Assembly (NCBI RefSeq): GCF_016427505.1
Contig: NZ_JAELXS010000007.1
Location: forward strand, 1 to 64,000
Direction of reading: 5' to 3'
Length of the DNA stretch: 64,000 nucleotides
From: Sphingomonas mollis
GTDB taxonomy: Bacteria; Pseudomonadota; Alphaproteobacteria; Sphingomonadales; Sphingomonadaceae
Shown: one piece after another, positions 52,094 through 60,745 of the stretch
How the letters are laid out: the number at the start of each line of letters is the position of its first letter
How positions within the stretch are numbered: position 1 is the first letter of the stretch
Translations under genes and position numbers: made by a program
The notes under the pieces: model-generated
Databases searched by the model: none
The model's input: only the letters and a program-made list of their open reading frames with translations
What the model was told of the DNA's origin: nothing

Positions 52094-53335
52094 ATGGATC
52101 AACCGGGCGTCCCTGCGCGTAATGGAAAGATGGCATCGGTCAATCAAAGTCCTCCGTCTTCCGATATGACACCGCCGCCCGAACAGCCGGTGTTCACGGT
52201 GGACGGCAACCGGCTGACGCTGCTGGACACCGGACCGCGCCGGCTGGATGCGCTGGTGGCGTTGATCGAGGGGGCGCGGCGGACGCTGCGGGTGCTGTAT
52301 TATATCTACGCCGATGACGGCGCGGGCCGGCGCGTGAACGAGGCGCTGATGGCGGCGGCGCGGCGCGGGGTCGATGTGGCGCTCATCATCGACGGGTTCG
52401 GCAGCGACGATACCGATGACGACTTCTTCACGCCGCTGCGCGACGCGGGGGTGGACATGTGCCGCTTCGCCGCGAAGTTCGGGCGGCGGTATCTGTTGCG
52501 CAATCACCAGAAGCTGGCGCTGGCGGATGCGGAGGACGCGCCGCGGATCATCATCGGCGGCTTCAACGTCGAGGACGATTATTTCGGGACGGCGGCCGAG
52601 CAGGCGTGGCGCGATCTGGGCCTGCTGGTCGAGGGACCGGCGGCGGCGCGGATGGCGGCCTATTTCGATGAACTGAAGACCGCGATCGAGCATCCCAACC
52701 CGAAGATCAGGCCGCTGAACAAGGCGCTGGCGAAATATAGCGAAACCGAGGGACCGCTGCGCTGGCTGATCGGCGGGCCGACGCGCAAGCTGTCGCCCTG
52801 GGCGCGGACGCTGCGCGACGACATGGCGCGGGGGCGGTGCATCGATATGATCGCGGGTTATTTTACGCCGAGCCCGTTGCTGTTGCGCCGGATCGAGCGG
52901 GCGGGGCGGGCGAGCAAGCGGGTGCGGATCGTCACGGCGGCGAAATCGGACAACAATGCGACGATCGCGGCGGCGCGCTTCACCTATGCCGGCCTGTTGC
53001 GGCGGGGGGTGCAGATGTTCGAGTTTACCCAGACCAAGCTGCATACCAAGCTGTATGTCGTCGACGATGCGGTGCATGTCGGGTCGGCCAATTTCGACAT
53101 GCGCAGCCTGTTCATCAATCTGGAGCTGATGCTGCGGATCGAGGATGGCGCCTTTGCCGACCATGTCCGGGGGTATGTCGACGGCGAGATCGCGCAGTCG
53201 GAGGCGATCACCTGGGACGTGTACAAGGCGCGGACGGGGTGGTGGCAGCGGGTGAAGCAGTTCGGCGCGTACCTGACGCTGGCGGTGGTCGATCCCAGTG
53301 TGTCGCGGGGGCTGAATTTCGGGATCGACGAATAG
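52094..53335 (+). CDS. Phospholipase D-like protein (cardiolipin synthase type)
   Basis: The 413-residue protein carries two HKD motifs: RNHQKLALAD with GGFN after it, and LHTKLYVVDD with GSANFD. These form the bilobed active site of the PLD superfamily that makes cardiolipin or transfers phosphatidyl groups. It lacks the two N-terminal membrane helices of ClsA, so it resembles the ClsB/C branch. A GAGG site lies just before ATG 52094; in-frame ATGs at 52130 and 52166 are alternatives. Followed by a large inverted repeat. Confidence 0.82.
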   Translation: MDQPGVPARNGKMASVNQSPPSSDMTPPPEQPVFTVDGNRLTLLDTGPRRLDALVALIEGARRTLRVLYYIYADDGAGRRVNEALMAAARRGVDVALIIDGFGSDDTDDDFFTPLRDAGVDMCRFAAKFGRRYLLRNHQKLALADAEDAPRIIIGGFNVEDDYFGTAAEQAWRDLGLLVEGPAAARMAAYFDELKTAIEHPNPKIRPLNKALAKYSETEGPLRWLIGGPTRKLSPWARTLRDDMARGRCIDMIAGYFTPSPLLLRRIERAGRASKRVRIVTAAKSDNNATIAAARFTYAGLLRRGVQMFEFTQTKLHTKLYVVDDAVHVGSANFDMRSLFINLELMLRIEDGAFADHVRGYVDGEIAQSEAITWDVYKARTGWWQRVKQFGAYLTLAVVDPSVSRGLNFGIDE

Positions 53336-53353
53336 GGGCGGTCGAGTTTGGCA

Positions 53354-53555
53354 TTCACGCGAAGCCGCGAAGCCGCGAAAAGAAACAGGAAGTGATGGTT
53401 TCGCGCGGAGGCGCGGAGGACGCAGAGGGGTTGCGCGCCGGGCGGGTCGCTGAAGCGATCGCTGGCGTCATTTGAACGGACAGCGCTGTATGTTCTTGAC
53501 GCTCTGCGTCCTCCGCGCCTCTGCGCGAAACCATCTTCTTTGCGGCTTCGCGTGA
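53354..53555. repeat. Large imperfect inverted repeat between convergent genes
   Basis: The left arm (53354-53427) and right arm (53502-53555) pair over most of their length: CTCTGCGTCCTCCGCGCCT, GCGCGAAACCATC and GCGGCTTCGCGTGAA all recur in reverse complement. The left arm has a small internal duplication, and a loop of about 74 bases joins them. As RNA it would make a very strong hairpin at the 3' ends of both neighbours. Confidence 0.8.
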
Positions 53556-53560
53556 ACGGT

Positions 53561-54232
53561 TCAGCGTGGCGTGGCGAACCAGATGATGTGGCTGGGGCCT
53601 TTGCCGTTGCTGCGGGCCTTCACGCCCACTTCGTCGGTGTCGAAGCCGGCGGCGTTCAGGCGGCGGGTGAAGGCGGGGTCGGCGCCGGCGGACCAAACGG
53701 CGAGGACGCCGCCGGGTTTGAGCGCGGCGCGGGCGGTGGCGAGGCCGCGCATCGAATAGAGGCGGTCGTTGGCGACGCGGACGAGGCCGTCGGGGCCGTT
53801 GTCGACATCGAGCAGGATGGCGTCGTACCGGCCGCGGCCGGCGGCGATGACATCGGCGACGTCGCCGCCGACCAGATCGACGCGGCGGTCGTCTAGGCCG
53901 TTCGCGGTGAGTGTCGCCATCGGGCCGCGCGCCCATTCGATGATCTCCGGCACCAGTTCGGCCACCGTCACGCGGGCATCGGGACCGAGCGCGGCCAGGC
54001 CGGCGCGCAGGGTAAAGCCCATGCCATAGCCGCCGATCAGCAGATGCGGGGCGGGGCGGCCGCGCAGGCGGTCGCAGGTCATGACCGCCAGCGCCTCTTC
54101 CGATCCGCTCATCCGGCTGCTCATCAATTCGTTGCGGTCGAGCACGATCATGAAGTCGCCGCCGCGCCGGAACAGGCGGAGTTCGTTCCCGCCGGGTATC
54201 TGCGCGGTGCCGAGCAATTCTCTGGGTGTCAT
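53561..54232 (-). CDS. Spermidine-synthase-like methyltransferase-fold protein
   Basis: The 223-residue Rossmann-fold protein has LLIGGYGMGFTLRAG as the glycine loop, VTVAELVPEIIEW with the acidic ribose contact, and YDAILLDVDNGPDG, all in the order of spermidine synthase-like proteins. It lacks the N-terminal tetramer domain and the gatekeeping loop of true spermidine synthases, so polyamine synthesis is doubtful. Start at MTPRELLGTAQIPGG because upstream codons read into the neighbour's promoter. Confidence 0.72.
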   Translation of the reverse strand: MTPRELLGTAQIPGGNELRLFRRGGDFMIVLDRNELMSSRMSGSEEALAVMTCDRLRGRPAPHLLIGGYGMGFTLRAGLAALGPDARVTVAELVPEIIEWARGPMATLTANGLDDRRVDLVGGDVADVIAAGRGRYDAILLDVDNGPDGLVRVANDRLYSMRGLATARAALKPGGVLAVWSAGADPAFTRRLNAAGFDTDEVGVKARSNGKGPSHIIWFATPR

Positions 54233-54459
54233 CAGGGGCCGATACAGCAGGGGGCAGCGGGTGGCGAGCATCCTTGTCGGCCGATGGCCGGTCGGGGGTG
54301 GAACCATCGGTAGCCGTCGATCGGTTATGGTGCCGCTACGCCTGCAAATCCGGATATTTTGTAGAAACCGGCGTTTTGCCCTATCGGGCGTGTGATGGTG
54401 AGCGGCGCCCATGGGTGGGTGTCGCGATTCCCGACCAACGACAGGATCATTTCGTCTCT

Positions 54460-54831
54460 ATGGCTGCCTTCAAGGAACAGAGTTTTCAGGAGCGTAACGC
54501 GCTCTCCGCCAAGGCCAAGCAGGCTGCGCTGGACAAGCTGCGCGCGAAGCCGCCCGTCGACGAGGCGGAACTGGCCGAGCGGCGTGCGGCCGCTGCGGCC
54601 CGCGAAGAGGAAAAGGCGCGCCTGAGCGCCGAGAAGAAGGCGGCGCGCGAGCAGGAGATCGCCGACAAGAAGGCGCGGGCGGCCGAGGCCGCTGCTGCCG
54701 CTGCCGAAGCGGCTGCCGCTGCGGCAGAGGCGGCAAAGCCGTATATTCCGACGATGCCAACCGAAGCCGAGATGAAGGCGGCGCGCGATGCGCGCTATGC
54801 CGCCCGCAAGCAGCGCGCCGGCAAGAAATGA
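54460..54831 (+). CDS. DUF6481-like alanine-rich coiled-coil protein
   Basis: The 123-residue protein is highly charged and helical, with an alanine/glutamate/lysine-rich middle (AERRAAAAAREEEKARLSAE) predicted as one long coiled coil, and a conserved-looking start MAAFKEQSFQERNALSAKAK. It resembles the DUF6481 family of sphingomonads, of unknown function. No signal or membrane segment is seen. It is divergent from the methyltransferase-like gene across 227 bases. Confidence 0.6.
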   Translation: MAAFKEQSFQERNALSAKAKQAALDKLRAKPPVDEAELAERRAAAAAREEEKARLSAEKKAAREQEIADKKARAAEAAAAAAEAAAAAAEAAKPYIPTMPTEAEMKAARDARYAARKQRAGKK

Positions 54832-54882
54832 TGTGAGCGGGTCGGGTCGGCCGTGATAGCCGCCCGCCCGATCTGAGAACGC

Positions 54883-54959
54883 CGTCATTGCGAGTGTAGC
54901 GAAGCAAACCAGTGTCTCACGCGGAGCACTGGGTTGCTTCGCTACGCTCGCAATGACGA
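54883..54959. repeat. Dispersed palindrome, CGTCATTGC family, copy 2 (long form)
   Basis: 32-base arms (54883-54914 and 54928-54959) differ at two positions and enclose a 13-base loop. The core CGTCATTGCGAG...GCGAAGCAA matches the short copy at 29572-29601. It fills the gap between convergent genes. Confidence 0.8.
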
Positions 54960-54968
54960 CGCGTCGGC

Positions 54969-55580
54969 TTATTCCTTCCAGGCCCAGTAGAGCTGGGCGG
55001 GGGGAACGTTCCACCATTCCATATCGTGGTCGATGCGATCCCAATGGGGATCGAGGAAGTCCTTCACCTTCGGGCTGAACTGATACACCAGGAACGCTCC
55101 GCCGACCCGCAGCGATGCATGGGTCGCGGCGGCGATCGCCGGGCCGACGCCGGGCGGCAGCGTCGAGAAGGGCAGGCCCGACAGCACGAAGTCGGCATGG
55201 GCGAAGCCGCGATCGGCGATGATCTGCGCCACGTCGGCGGCCGATCCCTCGACGGCCTGGAAACGCGGATCGACGATCGTGGCATCGAGATAGCGGATGA
55301 AATCGGTGTTGGTGTCGATCGCGATCAGCGTGGCATCGGGTGCCATCCGTTCGAGGATCGGACGGCAGAAGGTGCCGACGCCGGGACCGTACTCCACGAA
55401 AAGTTTGCAAGCATCCCAATCGACTCGGGACAGCATCTTGCGAATCAGCTTGTCCGAGGACGGAATGATGGAGCCGACCATCACGGGATGTTTCAGGAAG
55501 CCCTGAAAAAACATCTGTGCCGGCGACGGTATCCCGGCGGGGCGGCGCACGCGGCGGGCGGCAGAGGTCGAACTAGCCAT
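54969..55580 (-). CDS. Class I SAM methyltransferase, phospholipid N-methyltransferase-like
   Basis: The 203-residue protein has an FFQGFLKHPVMVGSIIPSS opening, SAM loop EYGPGVGTFCRPIL, an acidic ribose contact in LIAIDTNTDF, and FVLSGLPFSTLPP. This is the pattern of PmtA-like phospholipid N-methyltransferases and related rRNA-dimethylase-like enzymes. It may methylate phosphatidylethanolamine, but no second enzyme of that path is nearby. AGGA lies 7 bases before the ATG. Confidence 0.75.
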   Translation of the reverse strand: MASSTSAARRVRRPAGIPSPAQMFFQGFLKHPVMVGSIIPSSDKLIRKMLSRVDWDACKLFVEYGPGVGTFCRPILERMAPDATLIAIDTNTDFIRYLDATIVDPRFQAVEGSAADVAQIIADRGFAHADFVLSGLPFSTLPPGVGPAIAAATHASLRVGGAFLVYQFSPKVKDFLDPHWDRIDHDMEWWNVPPAQLYWAWKE

Positions 55581-55876
55581 CGAAATCCTGTCGATCGTGG
55601 TCCCCACACGAACGGCGAGGGTCTCCCCCTTCCGTCGCACAAGTGCCGAACGTGTTGCAAGCCATCGGGTTCATTCCCGCGATGGGACGACAGTACCGGA
55701 TCGGGCCGATGCAGCCGCTTGGCGCGCTGATCGCGGCGTCATATCATCGATCGACCGCCGCTTGCGTCCCCGTTTCGGGAACGCGCGTTGCCGGCGTGTC
55801 GTGTTTCCCCAAGGCGGGAGACGGCCGTGCGATATCATGGCGCGGCGCGCTTCCCTGTAGACGACAGGAGGAGACG

Positions 55877-56677
55877 ATGATGAAAGCCTTGTTCGTGATG
55901 GCGGCGCCGTTTGCCGCATTTCTGTGTGCCGCGACGCCCGTCGCCGCGCAAAGCGTATTCGACGGGACATGGAAGGTCGACACCAGCACCGCCCAGTTCG
56001 GCGGCAAGCCGATGATCCGCACGCTGAAGGCCGGCAAATATAGCTGCGTGTCCTGCCCCGAACCGTGGACGATCGCAGCGGACGGTGCCTTCCACCCGAT
56101 CAAGGGCGATCCCTATACCGACGACGTATCGGTGACGGTGATCGATCCGATGACCGTGAAGTTCTCCTATCGCAAGGCCGGCAAGGTCAATGGCGACGAA
56201 GTCTGGACGGTATCGTCCGACAAGAATGTCGTGACCCAGAAGGGCGAGGACAGCAGCAGCGGCAACGGCACGCCCGTCACCTATGAAACGCAGCAGACCC
56301 GCGTGGCCGCGGCGCCGGCCGGGGCGCACGCGATTTCTGGTAGCTGGCGCGGCAAGAGCGGCGCGACGGTATCCGATTCGGGCACGATGGTGACCTTCAG
56401 GACTGAGGGCGACAATCTGACGATGACCTATCCGACCGGCGAGAGCGTGACGGCGCGGTTCGGCGGGCCGGCGGTGACGATGGCCAATGATCCGGGCAAC
56501 ACGATGGTGAAGTTCGTGCGGACCGGCCCATCGTCGTTCGTGTCGACGATGATGCGTGAGGGCAAGGTGGCGAGCGTGACGACGGTGACGGTGAGGCCGG
56601 ACGGGCGGACGCTCGATTACAGCAACGACAACAAGCGCAACGGATCGACAGCGAAGTTTACGGCGACGAAACAATAA
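55877..56677 (+). CDS. Secreted protein of unknown function
   Basis: The 266-residue protein has a clear signal peptide (MMKALFVMAAPFAAFLCAAT, cleavage near VAA-QS) and an AGGAGGAG ribosome site. The mature part is beta-rich with two similar halves, one opening VFDGTWKVDTSTAQFGG and one ISGSWRGKSGATVSD, suggesting a duplicated lipocalin-like or beta-sandwich domain. Cysteines in KYSCVSCPEPW could form a disulfide. I know no function; it is probably periplasmic. Confidence 0.65.
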   Translation: MMKALFVMAAPFAAFLCAATPVAAQSVFDGTWKVDTSTAQFGGKPMIRTLKAGKYSCVSCPEPWTIAADGAFHPIKGDPYTDDVSVTVIDPMTVKFSYRKAGKVNGDEVWTVSSDKNVVTQKGEDSSSGNGTPVTYETQQTRVAAAPAGAHAISGSWRGKSGATVSDSGTMVTFRTEGDNLTMTYPTGESVTARFGGPAVTMANDPGNTMVKFVRTGPSSFVSTMMREGKVASVTTVTVRPDGRTLDYSNDNKRNGSTAKFTATKQ

Positions 56678-56694
56678 GGGATGGCCGTCCGCCT

Positions 56695-57027
56695 ATGACG
56701 GATCGGACGGGACAGGTGGCGGTCGTCTTCCTCTCGCAACGGCGGGCGGGGGACGACGACGCGTATGGCGCGGCGGCAGTGGCGATGGAGGCGCTGGCCG
56801 CCGGGCAGCCCGGCTATCGCGGCGTCGACAGCGCGCGCGGGGCGGACGGATTCGGCATCACCGTCAGTTGGTGGGCGGACGAGGCGGCGGCGGTGGCGTG
56901 GCGCGGGCATCCGGTTCATGCCGCCATCCGCGATGCGGGGCGGGCGGACTGGTATGAGCGGTACGAGGTTGCGGTGGCGGGGGTGGACCGGTCGTATCGG
57001 TGGGCGCGGGGTGGTCTGTCAGAATAG
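56695..57027 (+). CDS. Antibiotic-biosynthesis-monooxygenase-like (ABM) protein
   Basis: The 110-residue protein has the dimeric ferredoxin-like fold of ABM proteins: VAVVFLSQRR, GYRGVDSARGADGFGITVSWW and YERYEVAVAGVDRSY. Proteins of this group oxidise small aromatics or degrade heme, and many have no known substrate. It lies 17 bases after the secreted-protein gene and may be cotranscribed. Confidence 0.7.
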   Translation: MTDRTGQVAVVFLSQRRAGDDDAYGAAAVAMEALAAGQPGYRGVDSARGADGFGITVSWWADEAAAVAWRGHPVHAAIRDAGRADWYERYEVAVAGVDRSYRWARGGLSE

Positions 57028-57053
57028 AGGTGGGTTGTTATCCTGATCCTAAC

Positions 57054-57071
57054 CCCCGGCGGAGGCCGGGG
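57054..57071. repeat. Short GC palindrome between convergent genes
   Basis: CCCCGGC-ggag-GCCGGGG is a perfect 7-base stem in the 72-base gap between the ABM gene and the CDC48 gene. It is another intergenic palindromic unit; no U-tract follows. Confidence 0.5.
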
Positions 57072-57099
57072 AACAGGGTATGTTGGCGACCCGCCCGGA

Positions 57100-59382
57100 T
57101 CACTCTTCGGGTGTGACGGGCCGGCTGGGAAACGCGAAGCCGATCGGCTGGATCGAGGCGGCGTCCTGTTTCAGACGGCTGGCCATCTGTTCATAGTCGC
57201 GCTCCATTTCCGGTGTCACGCTGGCGCGCGAATCGGTGAGGGCGTGTTCGAAATCGGCCATCGTCACGTCGGTGCTGGTGATCGAGCGGCGCAGCGCGGC
57301 GAGACCGGCGCGGCGGGTGACGTCCTCCAGATCGGCGCCGGTGAAGCGGTCGGTGCGGCGCGCGACCTCATCCAGATCGACATCGGACGCCAGGGGCATC
57401 TTGGCCGTCTGGATATCGAGGATGCGGCGGCGGCCGGCGGCGCTGGGGACGCCGACATAGACCAGTTCGTCGAAGCGGCCCGGCCGGAGCAGCGCCGGAT
57501 CGACGAGGTTGGGCCGGTTGGTCGCGCCGATGACGACGACCGATTGCAGTTCCTCCAGCCCGTCCATCTCGGCAAGGATGGTGTTCACCACCCGCTCCGT
57601 CACCTGCGGCTCGCCGGCACCGGACCCGCGGGCGGGGACGAGGCTGTCGAGTTCGTCGATGAAGATCACCGTCGGCGCGACCTGACGCGCGCGCTGGAAC
57701 AGGCGGGCGATCTGCTGTTCGCTTTCGCCATACCATTTCGACAGGAGGTCGGACGATTTGGTGGCGATGAAGTTCGCCTGCGCCTCACGCGCGACCGCCT
57801 TGGCGAGCAACGTCTTGCCGGTGCCGGGCGGGCCGTACAGCAGGAAGCCCTTGGCAGGGCGGATGCCCAGGCGGCGGAACGCGTCGGGGTTCTTCAGGGG
57901 AAGTTCGACGCCCTCCTTCAACCGTTCCTGCGCAGCGTCGAGGCCGCCGACGTCTTCCCAGCGGACGCGCGGGGCCTCGACCATCACCTCGCGCATCGCA
58001 CTCGGCTGGACGCGTTTCAGCGCGCCGAGGAAATCCTCGCGGGTGACGGACAGCGTGTCGAGCACCTCGGGCGGAATGGTGCGCTCTTCTAGGTTCAGCT
58101 TCGGCATGATGCGGCGCACCGCCTCGATCGCCGCTTCGCGCGCCAGCGCGGCGAGATCGGCGCCGACGAAGCCGTAGGTCGTGCGCGCCAGCTCGGTGAG
58201 GTCGACATGATCGCCGAGCGGCATGCCGCGGGTGTGGATGCCAAGAATTTCGCGGCGACCACGCTCGTCGGGCACGCCGACGACGATCTCGCGGTCGAAG
58301 CGGCCGGGGCGACGCAACGCCTCGTCGATCGCCTCGGGCCGGTTGGTGGCGGCGATGACGACGATGTTGGCGCGTGATTCGAGGCCGTCCATCAAGGTCA
58401 GCAACTGCGCGACGAGGCGTTTCTCGGCCTCGCCCTGCACCTGGCCGCGCTTGGGCGCGATCGAGTCGATCTCGTCGATGAAGACGATCGAAGGGGCGGC
58501 CTTGGTCGCTTCCTCGAAGATGTCGCGCAGGCGCGATTCTGACTCGCCATAGGCGGAGCCCATGATCTCGGGACCGTTGATGAGGAAGAACTGCGCGTCC
58601 GATTCGTTGGCGACCGCGCGGGCGAGGCGGGTCTTGCCGGTGCCGGGCGGGCCGTGGAGCAACACACCCTTGGGCGGATCGACGCCGAGGCGCTGGAACA
58701 ATTCCGGGTAGCGGAGCGGCAACTCGACCATCTCGCGCAGGCCGTCGATCGTCTGGGCCATACCGCCGATATCGTCATAGGTGACGTCGGCACGCCTTGC
58801 CGCCTGCGGCTCCTCATATTCGGGGCGCAGCTCGATCTCGGTATTCTCGTCGATATGAACGACGCCCTTGGGGCTGGCAGAAACGACCTGGAGGCGGATT
58901 TCCTGCAACGCATAGGCTGGCGCGTTCATGAAGCGCTGCACGGTCGGCGGCATGTCCGACACACGTTGATGCCCGGCGGTCGCGACCACGTCACCCTGAC
59001 AGAAGGGGCGACCGATGAAGGTGCGCTTGAGCGCGTTCGCCGAGCCTTGCAGGCGCAGATTCTGTTGGGCGGGGGCGAAGACGACGCGGGTCGCAGGCTT
59101 CGATTCGGCGCGGCGCACCTCGACCACGTCGCCGGAGCCGACGCCGGCATTGGCGCGCTGGAGCCCGTCGATGCGCAGGATGTCGAGGCCCTCGTCCTCC
59201 GGGTACGGGCCGACGGCGCGGGCGGGGGTGGATTGCTTGCCGACGATCTCGATGACGTCGCCCTCGCCGATGCCGAGCGCGGCCATCAGCGTGCGGGGCA
59301 GATGAGCGAGGCCACGGCCCGAATCCTCGGGCCGGCTGTTCGCCACCTGAATCTTGCGCGTAGGGATGTCGGTATCGGCCAT
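57100..59382 (-). CDS. CDC48/p97-family double AAA+ ATPase
   Basis: The 760-residue protein has the complete CDC48 plan. It has an N-terminal double-psi barrel and four-stranded domain (about 5-190); D1 with Walker A GPPGTGKT (244-251) and Walker B FIDE (301-304); and D2 with Walker A GPPGTGKT (517-524) and Walker B FIDE (574-577), each with its second region of homology (ATNRP). Such proteins unfold or extract substrates by threading. The bacterial form has no ubiquitin system and its substrates are unknown. AGAGGAAG precedes ATG 59382. The residue pair opening the D2 pore loop (KWYGESE) is intact. Confidence 0.93.
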   Translation of the reverse strand: MADTDIPTRKIQVANSRPEDSGRGLAHLPRTLMAALGIGEGDVIEIVGKQSTPARAVGPYPEDEGLDILRIDGLQRANAGVGSGDVVEVRRAESKPATRVVFAPAQQNLRLQGSANALKRTFIGRPFCQGDVVATAGHQRVSDMPPTVQRFMNAPAYALQEIRLQVVSASPKGVVHIDENTEIELRPEYEEPQAARRADVTYDDIGGMAQTIDGLREMVELPLRYPELFQRLGVDPPKGVLLHGPPGTGKTRLARAVANESDAQFFLINGPEIMGSAYGESESRLRDIFEEATKAAPSIVFIDEIDSIAPKRGQVQGEAEKRLVAQLLTLMDGLESRANIVVIAATNRPEAIDEALRRPGRFDREIVVGVPDERGRREILGIHTRGMPLGDHVDLTELARTTYGFVGADLAALAREAAIEAVRRIMPKLNLEERTIPPEVLDTLSVTREDFLGALKRVQPSAMREVMVEAPRVRWEDVGGLDAAQERLKEGVELPLKNPDAFRRLGIRPAKGFLLYGPPGTGKTLLAKAVAREAQANFIATKSSDLLSKWYGESEQQIARLFQRARQVAPTVIFIDELDSLVPARGSGAGEPQVTERVVNTILAEMDGLEELQSVVVIGATNRPNLVDPALLRPGRFDELVYVGVPSAAGRRRILDIQTAKMPLASDVDLDEVARRTDRFTGADLEDVTRRAGLAALRRSITSTDVTMADFEHALTDSRASVTPEMERDYEQMASRLKQDAASIQPIGFAFPSRPVTPEE

Positions 59383-59489
59383 GGGCTTCCTCTTGGACGG
59401 CAAGCGTGAGAAGTAGGAAGCCGGTTCCGGTGGTGCGAGGGGGCATGCGACCGGACGCCGTCAAATATGGGGCCGAAATGACGACGGAC

Positions 59490-59520
59490 AAAAAAAGGGC
59501 CGGCACAAATGCGCCAGCCC
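59490..59520 (-). terminator. Intrinsic terminator on the minus strand, upstream of the CDC48 gene
   Basis: Read leftward, GGGCTGGCGC and GTGCCGGCCC form a stem with two mismatches around ATTT, followed by seven U. It would stop a leftward transcript that begins between 59521 and the LysR gene, before it reaches the CDC48 gene. Confidence 0.55.
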
Positions 59521-59651
59521 GAATAAGTTTTTAGGAGAGGATGCCTGAAAGGCGTGTTTCTTTTGTCGCCGGCCGGCTTATGTTGCAAGTGCGAAAAGAC
59601 GATTCATGGTTGCGCTAACTGCAATCGTATGTGCCGGCGGCGAGGAGAGCA

Positions 59652-60548
59652 ATGCGCAGGCTGCCACCTTTAGGATCGATCGAGGCATTCGTGCAGGTCG
59701 CGCGATTGGGCTCGATTAAGGCCGCGGCCGAGGAGCTGGCGCTGTCCGCCCCCGCGCTGAGCCGGCGTGTGCAGTCGCTGGAGCGCTTCATCGCGCGCCC
59801 ACTGTTCGCGCGGCGGCATCAGGCGATGGTGCTGAACGAGGACGGCGAGCGGCTGCTGACCCAGATCGCGCCGGTGCTGGACCAGTTGTCCGATGCGGTC
59901 GAGGCGATGAGCGCGGGGTCGGAACTGTTGCGGCTGCGGCTGGGCGTGCTGCCGCTGTTCGCGGCGCAGCGGCTGTTTCCGCATCTGGGCGCGCTGCGCA
60001 AGGCGCATCCCGAACTGCATCTGGATATCGACACCGCCGGGCATGGCGTCGCGCGGCTGGGCGAGGGGCTGGACGCGGTGATCGCGCTGGCGCGGGATAT
60101 CGATCCGTCGCTCTATGCGAAGCGGTTCGACCGGAATTCGGTCTATGTCATCGGCACGCGGGCGCTGGCCGAGGGGCCGCGACCGATCACCCGGCCCGAA
60201 CAATTATCGGGGCTGACCGCACTGCTGCACCGCGAAATGCCCGATACGATCCAGGCATGGACGATGGCGGCGGGGCTGGGGCCGGTGAAGCCGCTGGCGG
60301 TCGATCTGTTCGATTCGGGCGGGTTGATGCTGGAGGCGGTGGCGCAGGGGCTGGGCGTGGCGTTCATGCATGCCAGCCACTTCGAGCACGCCAACGACCC
60401 GCGACTGGTGCGGCTGTTCCCCGAGATCGAGGTGGAGAGTCCGTACAGCCACTGGTTCGTGTGTCGTCCACGGGCGTTGCAGTCGAAGCCGGTGAAGCTG
60501 TTCCACGACTGGCTGTTCGCCTTGCTGGAGAAGGATCGCGCTGGCTGA
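59652..60548 (+). CDS. LysR-family transcriptional regulator (GcvA type)
   Basis: The 298-residue protein has a winged HTH (about 5-65: SIEAFVQVARLGSIKAAAEE, then APALSRRVQSLE) and a LysR effector domain with two Rossmann-like lobes. The ending of the HTH and the length fit the GcvA/AmpR-like branch. GAGGAG lies 6 bases before ATG 59652; GTG 59631 is an upstream option. The regulated gene is not evident; the divergent CDC48 gene is one candidate. Confidence 0.87.
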   Translation: MRRLPPLGSIEAFVQVARLGSIKAAAEELALSAPALSRRVQSLERFIARPLFARRHQAMVLNEDGERLLTQIAPVLDQLSDAVEAMSAGSELLRLRLGVLPLFAAQRLFPHLGALRKAHPELHLDIDTAGHGVARLGEGLDAVIALARDIDPSLYAKRFDRNSVYVIGTRALAEGPRPITRPEQLSGLTALLHREMPDTIQAWTMAAGLGPVKPLAVDLFDSGGLMLEAVAQGLGVAFMHASHFEHANDPRLVRLFPEIEVESPYSHWFVCRPRALQSKPVKLFHDWLFALLEKDRAG

Positions 60549-60691
60549 GCGCGTCATCCAGATCGGGCCCCGCGGGAAACGGTCAAACGGGTTTTACTAC
60601 CGGATCGGCCCAAACGCCTGTCATGGTTCGATATCGATCCGCAGACTTCCCTGACCGTCTCGTCGCCTGCCCATCCGGGCCGGTTCGTTAC

Positions 60692-60716
60692 GGAACCAAA
60701 ACTTTCACTCCCGGTT
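60692..60716 (+). promoter_or_regulatory. Possible EcfG-type (general stress) promoter
   Basis: GGAAC (60692-60696), 16 bases, GGTT (60713-60716). The alphaproteobacterial EcfG consensus is GGAAC-N16/17-CGTT, so one position differs. It lies about 30 bases before the lipoprotein start, a suitable distance. Confidence 0.4.
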
Positions 60717-60745
60717 TTCCGGTGGCCAGAAAAGGAAGTGGATGG

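Noticed and set aside
54300..54327. GGAAC...CGGTT upstream of the DUF6481-like gene as an EcfG promoter
   Set aside because: Spacing does not fit the consensus well and it is 130 bases from the start codon.
54672..54740. Alanine codon run in the DUF6481-like gene as a tandem repeat
   Set aside because: GCT/GCC/GCG alternate without a fixed unit; it is ordinary alanine-rich coiled-coil coding.
59404..59444. GGAAC-N17-CGCTT before the CDC48 gene as an EcfG promoter
   Set aside because: The -10 part departs from CGTT and the leader would be very short; left as unsupported.
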